Assembly: GCA_028023455.1 (NCBI GenBank)
Contig: JAQFVV010006293.1
Span: 1,439,844-1,503,843 of the forward strand
Source of the DNA: Epiperipatus broadwayi
Lineage: Eukaryota; Onychophora; Udeonychophora; Euonychophora; Peripatidae
Direction of reading: 5' to 3'
Length of the DNA stretch: 64,000 bases
The position numbers and the translations under genes were made by a program. The notes under the pieces were generated by a model. It was not told the DNA's origin. It did not search any database and saw only the letters and a program-made list of their open reading frames with translations. Positions 11,113 to 23,309 of this stretch are shown here, piece by piece (positions within the stretch are counted from its first letter, which is position 1; each line of letters opens with the position of its first letter).

Positions 11113-13134
11113 TTATTTTAGATAGTTTATAATTGAAGTAATGAGACTGCAATAACTGTGGTTCCCATTGCTGATTGTTTTTTTTTTTTAGAGTTTGACA
11201 TTGAAAAAGTGTGCGTTTGTGTATTAAATGTAGTCCTAAAATTCATTTTTAAATATTATAGAGCAGAGATATTCATTGGGTATGATTAATTGGTTTTAGA
11301 AAAAGCATAATAATGAGGACTCCAATTTTGAGACTATTTTTATATAATGATAAATATGCATAGCCATTTATATATTTAAAATACTGTTTTAAAAATTAAA
11401 AAGTGTATTAAAAAGAGAAAAAAAAACATTAATTGTTAAAAAAGTTTATTTCTGGATTGCCTTTTAGTTAAGATTAAAAAAAAAAAAGATAAGCATGTAT
11501 AAGTCTTAGGTGCTAAAAATTAAAATGTCATTTATAATGATATTTGAACAATCAACTGTAACTGCTACTAACTTAAAAATATTCCCCTTTTTTAAAAAAA
11601 GAAAGGGGAGGGGAATTAAATATGTCATTTTTGACCGAAACAAAAGATAGAAATTTTTATGTAACCTGACTTATGATATAATCAAATATAAAAATTGTTG
11701 ATTAAAACCCCCAAATATATGTGAGATATTAAACACAAATGTAATTAATTTTATGTTAATTTTTTTTTTTTTTGTTTGTTTGTGGAAAGTGATGTGTGGA
11801 GAGTTGTGACATTATTTTTGATAAATTAACAATCATGTTTCACAATAAATTAATTATAGTTATTATTTACTTGTTCATGGAAAATGATAATACTAGAATA
11901 ATCAGAATTTAGAAAAAATGCTGTTTGATCATATGTAAAATACATTATTGATACATAGGTATTTTTTCAATACCAAAAGCAGTTAGTTATCTTTAGAGTT
12001 AAAGATTTTTGCCTAGATTCATAACTGAAAAAGAAAAATGAGGAGGATGGGGGTGGGGGTTCAATTAACGGAATAAATAATTGTGTTGTATATGATGCTT
12101 AAGCACATTACTTTTTTATATGTATTTAAGTTCAATAAATAAATAAAATTGTACTCAAGTTTTATTAAAGTAAATTATTTTATAAACATAGTAAATTTTT
12201 GTATAAATAAATTAGTACATTTACTTATGTAATTAACTTAATTTCACCCTTTGAAGGCATGCCAGCTAAATTTGATTTTATCAAAATACTCATGATTATT
12301 GTACTTATATGCCTCATGAGTAGAATTTAACTGTATGAAACATACAGTGTATAAAATTATTCCATATTGACTAATTTTGATGAATTTTAAAAAAATGGGG
12401 AAGCATGGTGGTTGTTTAATATATTTATAAAGATATTACACATAAGAAAGAGAAAGGTGAATAACTCCGTGTATGTTTATAAAAAAAATCAGATATATTA
12501 TCTTTAACTGAAGTTTAAAATTTATATCTGTACTAGAGATAATCTCTAGTTTAAAAATGATTAGTAATAATCATTATTGTATTTGTCTGAGATGGATGGT
12601 GTCAAAGTTGTGAGTGGAGTGAATTTGACAATGGTAAATAAAAATGTAACAAAATACTAGTTAATGTGGCAGAAGGAAATCATAATTTATGATTGAGGTA
12701 ATATCTAATTACATTTAAACGTAAACTCTATCATATTTGATATATAATTGGTTATACAAACCCTCCCCTTCTCTCTAAAACTAATAATTCATTGTTATAG
12801 ATTTTTTTTTGCCCTGAAATTAATCTGATATACTGACAATATAATCCTAATTCTTCTTATTGTTATTACTTTTTTTAAAAAATATACTTATATATTAAAA
12901 AAAAATTATTTTTTGCAAACGCATTTTTCTTTTATTATTTGTTAGTATAGGTATGTATTCTGTTTTAAAAGTTATTTTGAAATTAAATTAATTTTTCTCT
13001 TAAGTAACACGTAAAAATTAATTGATTATTTGTACTAAATTAATCATTATATGGATATTTTAAATTATGAACGATTCTTTAAAAGAGTAAATATGATTTT
13101 GACTTATGTCAAATACATAATAGTAATGCAAATT
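11113..13134. other. AT-rich non-coding stretch
   Basis: No coding signal and no recognisable repeat. A G-rich spot (GGATGGGGGTGGGGGTTC) lies at about 12,045-12,062. Small inverted repeats such as TACTAGAGATAATCTCTAGT at about 12,531-12,550 occur, as expected in AT-rich DNA. Confidence 0.6.
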
Positions 13135-13206
13135 ATTCTTCATGTATAAATCGTGATAAACAGAGCAGCCAAAAATTCAAAAAATATTAATCACAATGAA
13201 CAATTT

Positions 13207-13243
13207 GCCAAGCACTTTCGATACAGTATACCAGAATCATGGC
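13207..13243 (-). ncRNA. Structured hairpin-GAAA motif, foldback left arm
   Basis: On the minus strand GCCA/TGGC closes the structure. Inside are TGATTCT, a second stem GGTA/TATC (one G-T pair) with a TACTG-type loop, then GAAAGTGCT. One base in the GCGCT segment differs from the Penelope copies (GTGCT). Confidence 0.35.
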
Positions 13244-13704
13244 GACATATTGAAACTGAACTGTTAATATTCCAGTGCATGCTCAGTGGAACACTAGTGT
13301 TATACTGATTGATAGATAATGTTTTTAGACCTCACAATAAACCAAGCTTCTTTCAACTTCCTCTTTCTATCATTTGATTCATTGCACACAGTAGTAATAT
13401 TTGTCCACAACTATTTTCGTGACTAGAAAAAACAGAATTAACCTTTAAATCACTTTTAGACTTCTTATACTGATAAACTTGCTGTTGTAATTGCATTAAA
13501 ACATTTGCCTTCGTCACGAAAATAGTTGTGAACATGAGTTTTATCCTCAAAATATTACTACTATGTGCAATGAATCAAATGATAGAACAGGAAATTAAAA
13601 GTGGCTGGGTTTATTGCGATGTCTAAAAACATTATCAGTCAGCGTAACACTAGTGTTTCACTGAGCATTCACTGGAATATTAACCGCTTAGTTTCAATAT
13701 GTCA

Positions 13705-13739
13705 CCATGATTCTGGTATACTGTACCGAAAGCGCTTGG
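13705..13739 (+). ncRNA. Structured hairpin-GAAA motif, foldback right arm
   Basis: CCA/TGG forms the closing stem, then TGATTCT, a second stem GGTA/TACC, then GAAAGCGCT as in the Penelope copies. The second stem is fully paired here, whereas the left arm has a wobble at one position. Confidence 0.35.
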
Positions 13740-13812
13740 CAAATTGTTCATTGTGATTAATATTTTTTGAATTTTTGGCTGCTATGTTTATCATGATTTA
13801 TACACGAAGAAT

Positions 13813-15316
13813 ATTTTTCATTATCTGACAGAGTTTTTAGTATTATTTATAATAGTAATGCCAAAATATTGCTGGATTTATATATATACTGGGAGCACTC
13901 TTTGTGTTATTATTTACTGAACTACATGGTTTGATGTAGTGTTATAGTAGCATGTTTTGGAACTCAGTTTTATGAATCATAATCCAGCCCAATTACTTCG
14001 TGTTGAAACTTTCTATGAACTTCCTAGGCAATAAACTATGTATTTATTTATTTTCCTTAATTATTTTTAAGTTACTTTATACTGAATTCATTTTTAAAAT
14101 AAATATTCAGAAGATTTGACACAAATTAAACAATGTTTTACAATTACAGGAGTTTTACATATTTCAAAATAAATACAATAATTACTGTATTGATCCTTCT
14201 GATATTTCTCCTGCAAATATAATACTAGCTCATTTGTTTTTCATTCCTCTTTTATCATAATGCTTGTTGTATTTTTTAATGAACATTCTATGTGGTGAAG
14301 AAAATGTTTCAAATTGTGCCACAACTTATTGTAGACATTTAAAATAGTACCTATGGTAACACTATGAGATTTAGTATTAATCGAATAATTTTTAAAACTT
14401 GACATTTCAGTATATACTTGTTATGTATCTTAAGTTTTTTTATTTTGTAGAAAGTCAGGTATATATGTGATTTATGTAGTTTGCCATTAATTACTACCCC
14501 ATTTAACAAAATTTATTTCACCATCTTATTTTTGGAAATAGATCATATAATAGTTTAATGTACTGCATGTTTATATAAATATATTTATACAGCAGCAGAA
14601 TATTTGTATATAATTATGCATATATTTCTGATTTAATAGTATTATATTCGTTGGATACAATTTTTTTAAAATGATTAAGTAGAAAATTTTGTTTTTAACA
14701 TTTTTAATTCCAAAATAATGATACAAAATAAATTAGAATTCAATTTTATTAATTATCAAAAACACAAACATTTTTTAAATATACAATAGTAATATTTAAA
14801 ATATTTGTTAATCATTATGCTGTGGTAATCTTTGTAGTATAGACAATTAAAAATGAACAAGGAAAAATATTATTTTATTTAGGACCTCATACTGATTTAC
14901 CATTTTAATATTTAGTAAGATTTTTTTAAAACTTAATGGTTTCAATATAAAAATAAATTTTATTGCTATTGCTTACAATAAATAATAATATAACTTTTAA
15001 CAACCACTACAGAAATATTTGAATGTTTAATATTATTATGATTGACAGCTCATTACCACATTTAACTTTTGCATACTTTATGTTCATTTTGTTTTAGTTT
15101 TTATCTGAGCCTTTATTTCATTTTTTAAATATATAATATGGACTAAGATTTCAATTTTAATAGAAAACTGTAAAAAAAAAAAATAGTCACATGATGTGCT
15201 AAATATGCAATAGCTTGAATATATTATTTGGGCAGTACTATTTTGATAACATATTGCATAAGTTAGAATAATTAGGTGATAGAGTAATAAGATTAAAAAT
15301 AATTTACTATCATCAG
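13813..15316. other. AT-rich non-coding stretch
   Basis: Nothing recognisable: long A/T runs, scattered short inverted repeats and no protein-like frame. Confidence 0.6.
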
Positions 15317-15533
15317 ATGTAATTTGCCATTACTTGTCACATTCTTATTACAATTTGTTCTAGCCTCTCAGTGACATAAATGCCAAATTGTAATATCTAT
15401 TTAGTATAAGAATTATTTGTTAAACGTAATTTGTCATTGCTTGTTACACTCTTATTACAATTTATTTTAGTCTTTCAGTGTGACATAAATGCACAAATAT
15501 AGTATCTATTTAGTATAAGAATTCTTCATTAGT
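15317..15533. repeat. Two-copy tandem repeat, about 107-bp unit
   Basis: Units starting at 15,317 and about 15,424 share GTAATTTG(C/T)CATT, TTATTACAATTT, GACATAAATGC and TATCTATTTAGTATAAGAATT in the same order. Divergence is roughly 10-15 percent by eye. No coding content. Confidence 0.8.
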
Positions 15534-16989
15534 CCCATAATTTTTTTTCTTTCAAAAAGTTAATTATTATTCTTGCACAGCATAAAAACTTAATTGAAAG
15601 TAAAAATTCTAATTTAATAGTTTACTCTCTTTTTTGAGGAAAAAGACTATTGCAATCATATTTGTTGGTAGCATTTTTATGTATAACAGATACACAGGCC
15701 ATAAGCTTTACAAATAAACTGCAAATTTTGTGGCTGCATATTTTTAATTATAGAATCACATCTTACATGAAGAAAAAGTATTTATTTTTTACAAAAATGA
15801 TTTTTTTTAGATGATGTTAACAAAAAAGAAAAAAAAAGTTTAAAGAATTTATAGTGGTCTGTCAACAAAGTTGAAAATTAATTTTAAATTTTAATTATAT
15901 TTTGAAAAGGGTAGGTTATTTGAAAATGAAGAAAGCTTTGCGTGAATATAGTTTGTAGTAAGACATCAAAATTGATATAAATTATTAGCACTCAAAACAT
16001 TAAATATTTATTTTTTTAACAAATTGTTATTTATAAAAAAACAAACAAAATTACAAATGCTCGCATTAAACAATGATTTAATGAAAGTGAGATTGAATTA
16101 TGCAATTTTTTTTTTTTTTTAAAAAAAAAAGTCTTAGGTAATAAAAAAAAGGCAAATACTTATCATTAAAATTGCAAGATTTAATTTTAATTAATTGTCA
16201 AAGGAAATATTAACTGATTTAGCCAGGTGTTTTTAAAATGTGTATCTGACACATTGTGATTAAAATTTTTAAGCCAACATTGGCAACTAAATCAAAAAAT
16301 GAATAAGTTTTTAAGATGACATAATAATTCAGTAAAAAAGGTTTTATAAGTTAAAATATTTGGAAACTTTTATTATCAGAATACAAATACTAAAAAATCA
16401 GATTTCTTCCCAGAATGTTTAGATAGATCGAAGACACATGGTCATACTTGAACACTGCATTCTTGGACTAATATACTCTAACCTTCATTGATTGTCTTAT
16501 TCATAATTACAACTCTCAATAGAACGAGAGGTACTAGACCTTATTTAATGATTGATTATATGTAAAAGTTTTCATTGTAAATAAATATATATTTTTAAAA
16601 GTAATTTGTTTTATAAAGCGTTTGTTTTAATTTACCCCCCCTTCTTTAGAAAGACTTATATAAATTTCTAATCTATTAAATGAAACTCAGCAAAGTTTTC
16701 TTCAGAATCCCTATCATTTTTTTTTAAATTCCCAAATAATTTTCCGATTTCCATAACTAGCATATTTGTATTATTATTATTTATTTTTAATCTTAATGTA
16801 TATTCCCATTGAATAAAATATATAAACTAAATTTTAGATATTTGTTAATAATTTTTTTTGCTCATTCTGACTAAAAGAATATCGTTAAACAATATTTTTA
16901 TTTTAATGAAACTTTTATTAATATGTTTTTTTAAATGAACTATTATTGTTAAAGTCCGTATATAAAACAATCTCAATTTAGAATGATTG
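15534..16989. other. AT-rich non-coding stretch
   Basis: No reading frame of interest. A less AT-rich patch at about 16,400-16,530 does not match a family I know. Confidence 0.6.
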
Positions 16990-17394
16990 TTTTAAAGCCA
17001 GATCTAAATGCAACTAACTTCAAGGAAAAATAGACCTTCACCCCCATTTTTACACATATTAACTTCCATTTATTTTGGAGAAACCAAGCAGCACAACCAC
17101 CCGACACACAACACAGATACACATATAATAGACTATGAAAACAACGATAACTCATCAACATTTTTGAACACTCCAAGAAACTACATTTATTTAACCTTCC
17201 CACCCTAAAATAGTCTTATCGAGAAAACGACATTGCGGAAGATCAGAGAAGCGACTACATCAACAATAATAACAACTCAATCAATAGACGTGGCACATGC
17301 TTCAACATCTCTAACGCTGGACTATTTAGTCCATTTGCATATGCTTTGCATACAACTTCTCCCGCCCCATTTTTACTTTCGCAGCTCACAGCAC

Positions 17395-17435
17395 CGCTAT
17401 GAATATGAGGTAAAGGACCTCGAAAGCGCTTAGCG
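17395..17435 (+). ncRNA. Structured hairpin-GAAA motif, Penelope copy 2
   Basis: CGCTA/TAGCG forms the closing stem where copy 1 has GGCCA/TGGCC, so both sides changed and pairing is kept. Inside are TGAATAT, a five-pair second stem GAGGT/ACCTC with loop AAAGG, and GAAAGCGCT. It lies downstream of the coding end, as in copy 1. Confidence 0.4.
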
Positions 17436-17555
17436 TATATTAATTCCTGTATTTTATTATAGCTTCACATTCAAGCGTGACATACGCTTAATTTGTTTTA
17501 TAAATTAAATATATATCTAAGTAATATATTAAAGCTATAACCTTAAAACTATGCA

Positions 17556-17590
17556 CCTAAAATGCGACAGTAGAGACCTCTACAAATCTA
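17556..17590 (+). repeat. Block shared with the 49 kb foldback
   Basis: AAAATGCGACAGTAGAGACC followed by TCTACAA corresponds to GTAAAATGCGATAGTA(A/G)GGACCTCTACA-type sequence in all three arms of the foldback at 49,168-49,832. It may be a Penelope 3'-end sequence captured by that foldback, or the remnant of one of its ends. Confidence 0.5.
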
Positions 17591-17620
17591 AACACAAGAT
17601 TAATGATATATCTAAAAAAA

Positions 17621-18093
17621 GTATTTATTCTAATCAATATTTAACATGGCTAGTAATATAAAAATATTGAGAGACTTGTACATGTTTGTAAACAAACTAC
17701 TAATAAAAGTATATCTATACTCAGATAATATAAAACAATTTTTTGCCATCATTTAGTGAAAAAATTTTTGATAAATAGTTAAACAACTTATGAAACTATC
17801 AGTAAATTATTATTATTATTATTATTTAAAATTAAGTAATGTTTATTCCCTTAAACTTAAAATAATATAAATATGAAATCCCAAAAGATATTGTCTGGTG
17901 CTTAGAAGAAAAAAAAAGGGAGAATAGCAGCGAAGGGATAGCTTCAGAAGTCTGAAGTTATGATAGAAATTCAAGGAAAATAATAGTCTATTTCAGATGA
18001 TGATAGAAGTTCACCAACAGTGTACTTATTCAGTAATAGTTCAGATATTAATAATCATATTCTTCATAACATTACAACTAATTTATAGGTTGT
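17621..18093. other. AT-rich non-coding stretch
   Basis: Contains a short (TTA)n run at about 17,808-17,826 and no coding signal. Confidence 0.6.
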
Positions 18094-18492
18094 CAGGGGT
18101 CCCCAACCTTTTTGCACTTAAGAGCACATTCTATAATACCTGCCAGGTGGTGGGCACTATTTATTTTTTCAATATTAGGGGACGATTTCCATTTATTTTT
18201 TCACTGTTAATTTATAGTTGGATATTGTTAATAATACACATAATGTACAAAAAAAAATTATTTCAAAAATAAAATTTTAACATATAATTAACGTTTATAT
18301 TTTTATGCTGTAAAAGTATAGTATGCCCTACAATTTGATTACAATATAATACAATAATTTATAAGAAATTTTAAAAATTAAATTTATTTGTATCAGATAA
18401 ATAATTTTTAATTGTGTTCAGATAGTGGCGGGCACATGTAAAATGGTCTGCGGGCGCCATGGTGCTTGTGGGCATAGGGTTGGGGACCCCTG
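18094..18492. mobile_element. hAT-type MITE, 399 bp
   Basis: The terminal inverted repeats are CAGGGGTCCCCAACC at the left and its exact complement GGTTGGGGACCCCTG at the right. This end sequence is characteristic of a widespread group of hAT DNA transposons in animals. The subterminal part at about 18,425-18,478 is GC-rich (GGCGGGCAC, GCGGGCGCC) and typical of the group, while the centre is AT-rich filler with no transposase. The adjoining 8 bp (TAGGTTGT left, GGTTAAGT right) do not match well, so the expected 8-bp target duplication has decayed or was lost. Short frames crossing it are not genes. Confidence 0.85.
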
Positions 18493-19093
18493 GGTTAAGT
18501 GCTGGTGAAGTGTAAGGGCAAATCAAAACAGACAACATATCCATTAATAGATTTGGAAAACGTATATAATTGTGTTCTGAGAAGGAAATTTTGGATATAT
18601 GCAGGAAATATGGTAATGGGGGTGACATTTTGGACTGTTTTTCAATTTTAAATTCATGGGAATTTTATTTAAAGTAATGATCTATAGTTAACTCCACCAG
18701 ATATCCAATTATTGATCACTAAGTGTATATCTAGATTTTTTTACTTAGACAAATAACAATAGAAACCTGCTAAAACTCTCAAAGGCAACAAACCTGATGA
18801 ATAAATATTTTTTATTTTATTTTTCATCTATGGAGAATTATTGGAAAGGCTTTTGTCATGAAGTAGAGTATAAAAGGTTGTTATAACTAATTTATCATTT
18901 GTATTAAATTAGGAAGATGACTGATACTATCAAAATTATTAACTTATTAAGCATGTAGAGATTATATACATTCATGTTATTTTCTAACTGTTCTTTCAAG
19001 CAGTAATGCCATGTAAATAAATCATATTTCAGATGCACAAAATGTTGACTATAAATATTTTATTAAAGTGAATAAAGTGCTGAAAGTGCCAGA
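18493..19093. other. AT-rich non-coding stretch
   Basis: No coding signal beyond a chance frame overlapping the MITE end. Confidence 0.55.
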
Positions 19094-19160
19094 AAAGGAA
19101 TCGATGTGAGAAATTTATATTCTAGAGTCTGACATCCTACCACTACTCTAAACAACCCAG
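19094..19160 (-). repeat. tRNA-like SINE head (candidate)
   Basis: On the minus strand, TAGAGTAGTGGTAGGATGTC resembles a pol III A box with its D-arm context. About 25 nt further, ACATCGATTCC resembles a B box (GGTTCGANTCC). The order and spacing suit a tRNA, but the arms do not fold into a good cloverleaf, so a decayed tRNA-derived SINE head is more likely than a tRNA gene. Confidence 0.35.
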
Positions 19161-22100
19161 GACCATATTTTATTTATAATCATTTATATTTAAGTTTAAA
19201 TTTTATTCCTAACAAAGTCTATCTATGAATATACTAAGAATCTGTTTCTATTATATTTTTGATTTTTTTTTAAATCATTTAATATTGTCATTTAACACAA
19301 CAATATTGATTAGAGTAGTCTTTACCATGATTCTAATAAAATTAAAATAAGAATAATGTAATTATAAATATATGATAACCAAAATCACACTTTTCCTTAT
19401 TTTTGCTAAAAAGTGTTTGAAGCAGGTTGGATAAATTGTATTTATATGATAACCATATTGAGAAAAGTTTTTTACAGTTTGTTTTATTTTATGTGCTTAG
19501 CTGACTTTTGATTCCTTTGAGTCATAGACATAATTATTATTATTGCTCATTTGCATAAAATTTAAATATGAGCTTTAATTAGGAGGAACAGGCCATCTTT
19601 TCAAGAAGGGCAGGCATGATTCTTTTCTATTGATAGAATTTTTGTCACGTGATATTTGCCAAACCTCTTTAATTTTTCATTTAAAATCATTGAATTTCTA
19701 CAAAAAGAACATTGAGTGATTAAGAGTTTATTTAAAAACTCAATCAAATAACAAAAAGAATTCAGCTGTCATAATCTAACATAGAGATTAAGTTTATTAT
19801 CCAGTTTTTTATAACATGTAATTCATCTAATAACAGTAAGATAAAGGTTAATATAATTTATAAAGATCTCACTAACATATATGATTTAGATATTAATAGT
19901 GAAATTTTTATAATCAATTGACTTAAATGAATGGCAGCAATAAACTAAGTAATATTTACTAATAATCAATTGTTATAACTTGTTATAAAACTATTGCCAA
20001 AGTTATTTGAAATGCCTTTAGAAAGAGAACTCAATATTTGTGCAGTCTTGCTTACATTTATTTAATAATCTTACATAAATCTACTTTTTTAATAGATAAT
20101 TTGAAAAACTAAGAAACGCGAAATACTCTAAACCAAACTTATAACACAATATTTAAATATTTTCCAAAATTTGATTTATTTAATCAAGAACTTGATCATT
20201 AGTTTGAAATTAATATTGAATATAAAGAACTTAGTTTTCAAAAGCGAATTAACAAATATTAGAAACTAATCATCAAATAACTTTGATAATTATTTCATTG
20301 GTGTTTAGAGGGTTAAGGTTATTTTTATCTCTACAGCTTTTTGAAATCATTAAAGGATTGTTACTTTAAGAAATGGCTAGAGTTTTTATATGTTTATATC
20401 TGCATTGGAATAAATTTGAGAATGTGCTCTAATGAATTGAGAAAATTTGTGTATTGGAATAAATCGAGATTGTGTTCCTTATTTAGACCATTTGTGTACA
20501 AAAATTCTCTATAGAGTTTAAACTTTGACATTCTCAATCAGCTAACTAAATACCTATCTGCACAGAAAAGAAGCCTTAAAATTAATTTTAAGACAATATC
20601 TATTAGATATAATCTGGGGGGTGGGATTTACCAATGAAGAACGAATTAAAAAGATGAATAGTTTTTATTTGGAAATAATTTTGGAAAGGAATTATGCCAT
20701 CACACTTAGAAATTATAAAGAGGATTGAAAATGACAGGATGACTATTGAAATTTATTTAACAAGATGTCTTGAAAAGACCATAACATAGTTTACTCTTAC
20801 AGAATATTTTTTGCATGAAAAAGATACATAGAGAATGAATAAAAATATATTGATAAATTGTCACAGTCAAAATTTGAGCAATCGCGAATGCAGAAAAAAC
20901 AGTAGTTAAGGAATTTAAATAAATAGGAGTGAAATATAGTCTTGCAACAGAGATGAATAATATAAGAAATCCATATATTAGAAGAATGATAAATTTATGA
21001 AAATGAGACAATTGTGGACCTATTGGTATATATATAGTCTTAAAAAAATCCTGAACTGGAACTAGAAAGAGAGGATGAGAATAATTCATAAATGAAGAAA
21101 GGTTATGTATATATACATTAGCTACAAATAAAAGAATGTACACAAATATTTATAGTGTATGTCCAACCATATATCTGATCTGAATGTGCTGTTAGCTTGG
21201 AAGATTTCATTATTTAGGATATTTCAACAGTTTACAATGAAAAAGAAAACTAAGTGTAAGTAGAAATTTATATTGGAATGTCAAATATCTCTAGAATCTG
21301 TCTGATTAGAATATGAAGAGCTTTCTTTTAAAACTTTAAAAATTGAATCAAGTTTTATATTTCATATGTGAATTAAAGATTATATAAAAGTAAATGAGAT
21401 ATTTCTCTTATGTGTGATGTAAAGGGCTCATTTAAGCTTATGTTGTGGTTCTAAACAGTGATATTTTAGAATAAATTGTGTTTGAGATTGGAGGGGGGGG
21501 TTGTAAGTTTGTCTATTTAATCTGCCCGCAGATACAAAACTTTTATATAAGCATATAAATCCTGACTACTAGAGAAGAGCTAAAAGTTTCTGTGGAGTAA
21601 GTAAATAATGGTTTTTAAATTATGTTTAATATCAAAGATAAAATATAGATTAATATTCCAAATCCTCATGGATGGAAATTTAATTAATTAATGTAAATTG
21701 AATATATCTTAAAAATATTTGGTGATTATTTCTTCGTCTTTGAGTATAAATTTTTTTTATCATTTTGTATTCTGACATGTAATAAAGACCACTGAAAATA
21801 TTGCTTTATCTTGAAAGTTTTTTTTTTTTTTTGTGGTAGTCCAGTCAATATATTCATTAATACTATTTTCAGAATTAAAAATTTTCTTATAAGTTTATTT
21901 ATTATTATTTAGAATCTTACTTATAATTTTCACTTTCAACTTCTGTTTTACAACTTATCATGAATTTTCTATTACAGTTTCAAAAACTACTTTTATTAAA
22001 TGATAAATGATTTGGTAACCTTTTCCATATAAATACATGCACCAAAACATAGTCTATACATAAATCAATTTTGGGACAAAATAACAATTATATTATATAA

Positions 22101-23309
22101 ATATTGGACAGCATCATATTTAAATAAAAAAAAAATCTAAACTTTTTATTGTGTGCCAATAGATGGTGCATGAAACATGATGCATAATTGTGACTGCTTT
22201 TGCTTTTTTCCCCCCAGATATCGTGTATCTGCAGGAGAGACCATAATAAGTCGAATGGTTCATTGAAAAGAAAATTCAATACCCAGATTTGATGAAAGGT
22301 TTATAATGTGTTTAGGAACACTTCCACCTAATCTAACAATATGTTTATGGATATAAAACTGTGAAAATTGAAAGTATGGCAAATATATGGGGAAAAGTAT
22401 CATACACTAGTGTTCACATAATTAAAAATATTGAAGTTTGTTCCCAAAAATTATTTTAACTGGTAATAAGTTTGTTATAACAAAGTTTTAAAGATAATTT
22501 ATGTATAAAGGGTGTATTCACATTTGCTTATTTATACATTAGCAGATGCACATATAAAGTACTTTTTTATTATTATTTGGTTTAAATTCTTTATAGTATT
22601 TTTATTTGTATGTTAATTTTGTAATTAAAAGCTCTTTTAATTAAAATGTCTTCCAGACAAATAATATAGTGATGAAAGATATTTAATCACTCAAAAAGGC
22701 TTTGGGATTTTTATACAATAATATATCGAAAATTTATAGTATAATGTTAGATTGATTAGTTTTGTATTCATGTAGAATCGGTTTTTTGTCTTAAAATTTC
22801 ATTATTTATATATAATTAACCACACTGTGTATATTTATATACATTATAATTTTAATCTTATAAAATTAATTTTTTTTAAAAATATGATTTATTATTTACA
22901 TGTCTAAAACTTTTTTTAGTGACCACAAATTAAAATATTTGTATATCTTAATAATGCAGGGATTCCAAAATCTTTTGTTTTGGATTCATTTCAGCTCCTA
23001 AAATTTTAAGGATTTGAATAAAATTATTAAAATATATATCTCTAATTATAGAGCCAATTAAAAAAAGATTAATTAATGAAAAACTAGAATATAATAATAT
23101 TTAATAAGAAAACTAAATGAAGTTTATTAGAGTAATTTTTTAAACATATTTTACTATTAGCAAATATTGTTTAAAAAATTAATTACATTTAAAAAAATTA
23201 CAAATTCATTATCTTCATTTTTTTGATTATAAAGAATTTTTGCATTGCACATGTTTAGAAATAAGTGCTAATTTAAAAGTGACTGGAATTTAGATGATTT
23301 ATCATCATC
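19161..23309. other. Long AT-rich stretch without recognisable features
   Basis: About 4 kb with no convincing gene. The 128-residue minus-strand frame at 20,757-21,143 is the longest and has a hydrophobic, Ile/Phe/Tyr-rich composition expected of chance frames here. A G-run (GGAGGGGGGGGTTG-like) lies at about 21,490, and poly(T) at about 21,819-21,832. Confidence 0.55.

Larger units (their letters stand above)
13135..13812. mobile_element. Foldback element 2, 678 bp, about 290-bp arms
   Basis: The left arm (13,135 to about 13,424) is matched along its length by the reverse complement of the right arm (about 13,512-13,812). Both ends read ATTCTTC(A/G)TGTATAAATC. An 85-bp spacer separates the arms. 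The arms differ only by scattered substitutions and small indels. Each contains one copy of the hairpin-GAAA motif also found at the 3' ends of the two Penelope elements. Similar strings (AATAGTAATGC) lie outside both ends (about 13,120 and 13,853), but they are too far out to be a clean target-site duplication. The frame at 13,353-13,550 crosses the palindrome centre and is not a gene. Confidence 0.8.
16990..17620 (+). mobile_element. 3' fragment of a second Penelope-like element
   Basis: The plus strand encodes the end of a GIY-YIG domain: IYFGETK followed by a spaced His/Asn pattern and NSSTFL, matching the same segment of the element at 8.9-11.1 kb. Further on, a shifted frame gives LRKIREA, which corresponds to the basic conserved tail of these proteins, and another shift gives SINRRGTCF. 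At least two frame changes mark it as dead. The untranslated part carries the hairpin-GAAA motif at 17,395-17,435. A block at about 17,560-17,590 is shared with the foldback at 49 kb. Everything upstream of the endonuclease is missing, the usual 5' truncation. Confidence 0.7.

Noticed and set aside
13135-13812. CRISPR-like or tandem repeat array
   Set aside because: The repeats are inverted, occur once per arm and are not spaced direct repeats; the host appears eukaryotic.
17008-17433. Two short independent plus-strand genes
   Set aside because: Both are shifted pieces of one degraded Penelope endonuclease end, and the second runs into the untranslated region.
18086-18500. 8-bp target-site duplication for the hAT MITE
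   Set aside because: The flanking octamers (TAGGTTGT and GGTTAAGT) agree at only two positions in register, so no duplication is claimed.
19094-19160. Functional tRNA gene
   Set aside because: A- and B-box-like strings are present, but the acceptor, anticodon and T arms do not pair well enough.
20757-21143. 128-residue minus-strand open frame as a host gene
   Set aside because: Composition is dominated by Ile, Phe, Tyr and Leu from AT-rich sequence, with no domain, no conserved motif and no promoter or splice context.
20570-21300. Degraded LINE fragment
   Set aside because: A few residues resemble LINE C-terminal text, but the order and key motifs could not be followed.
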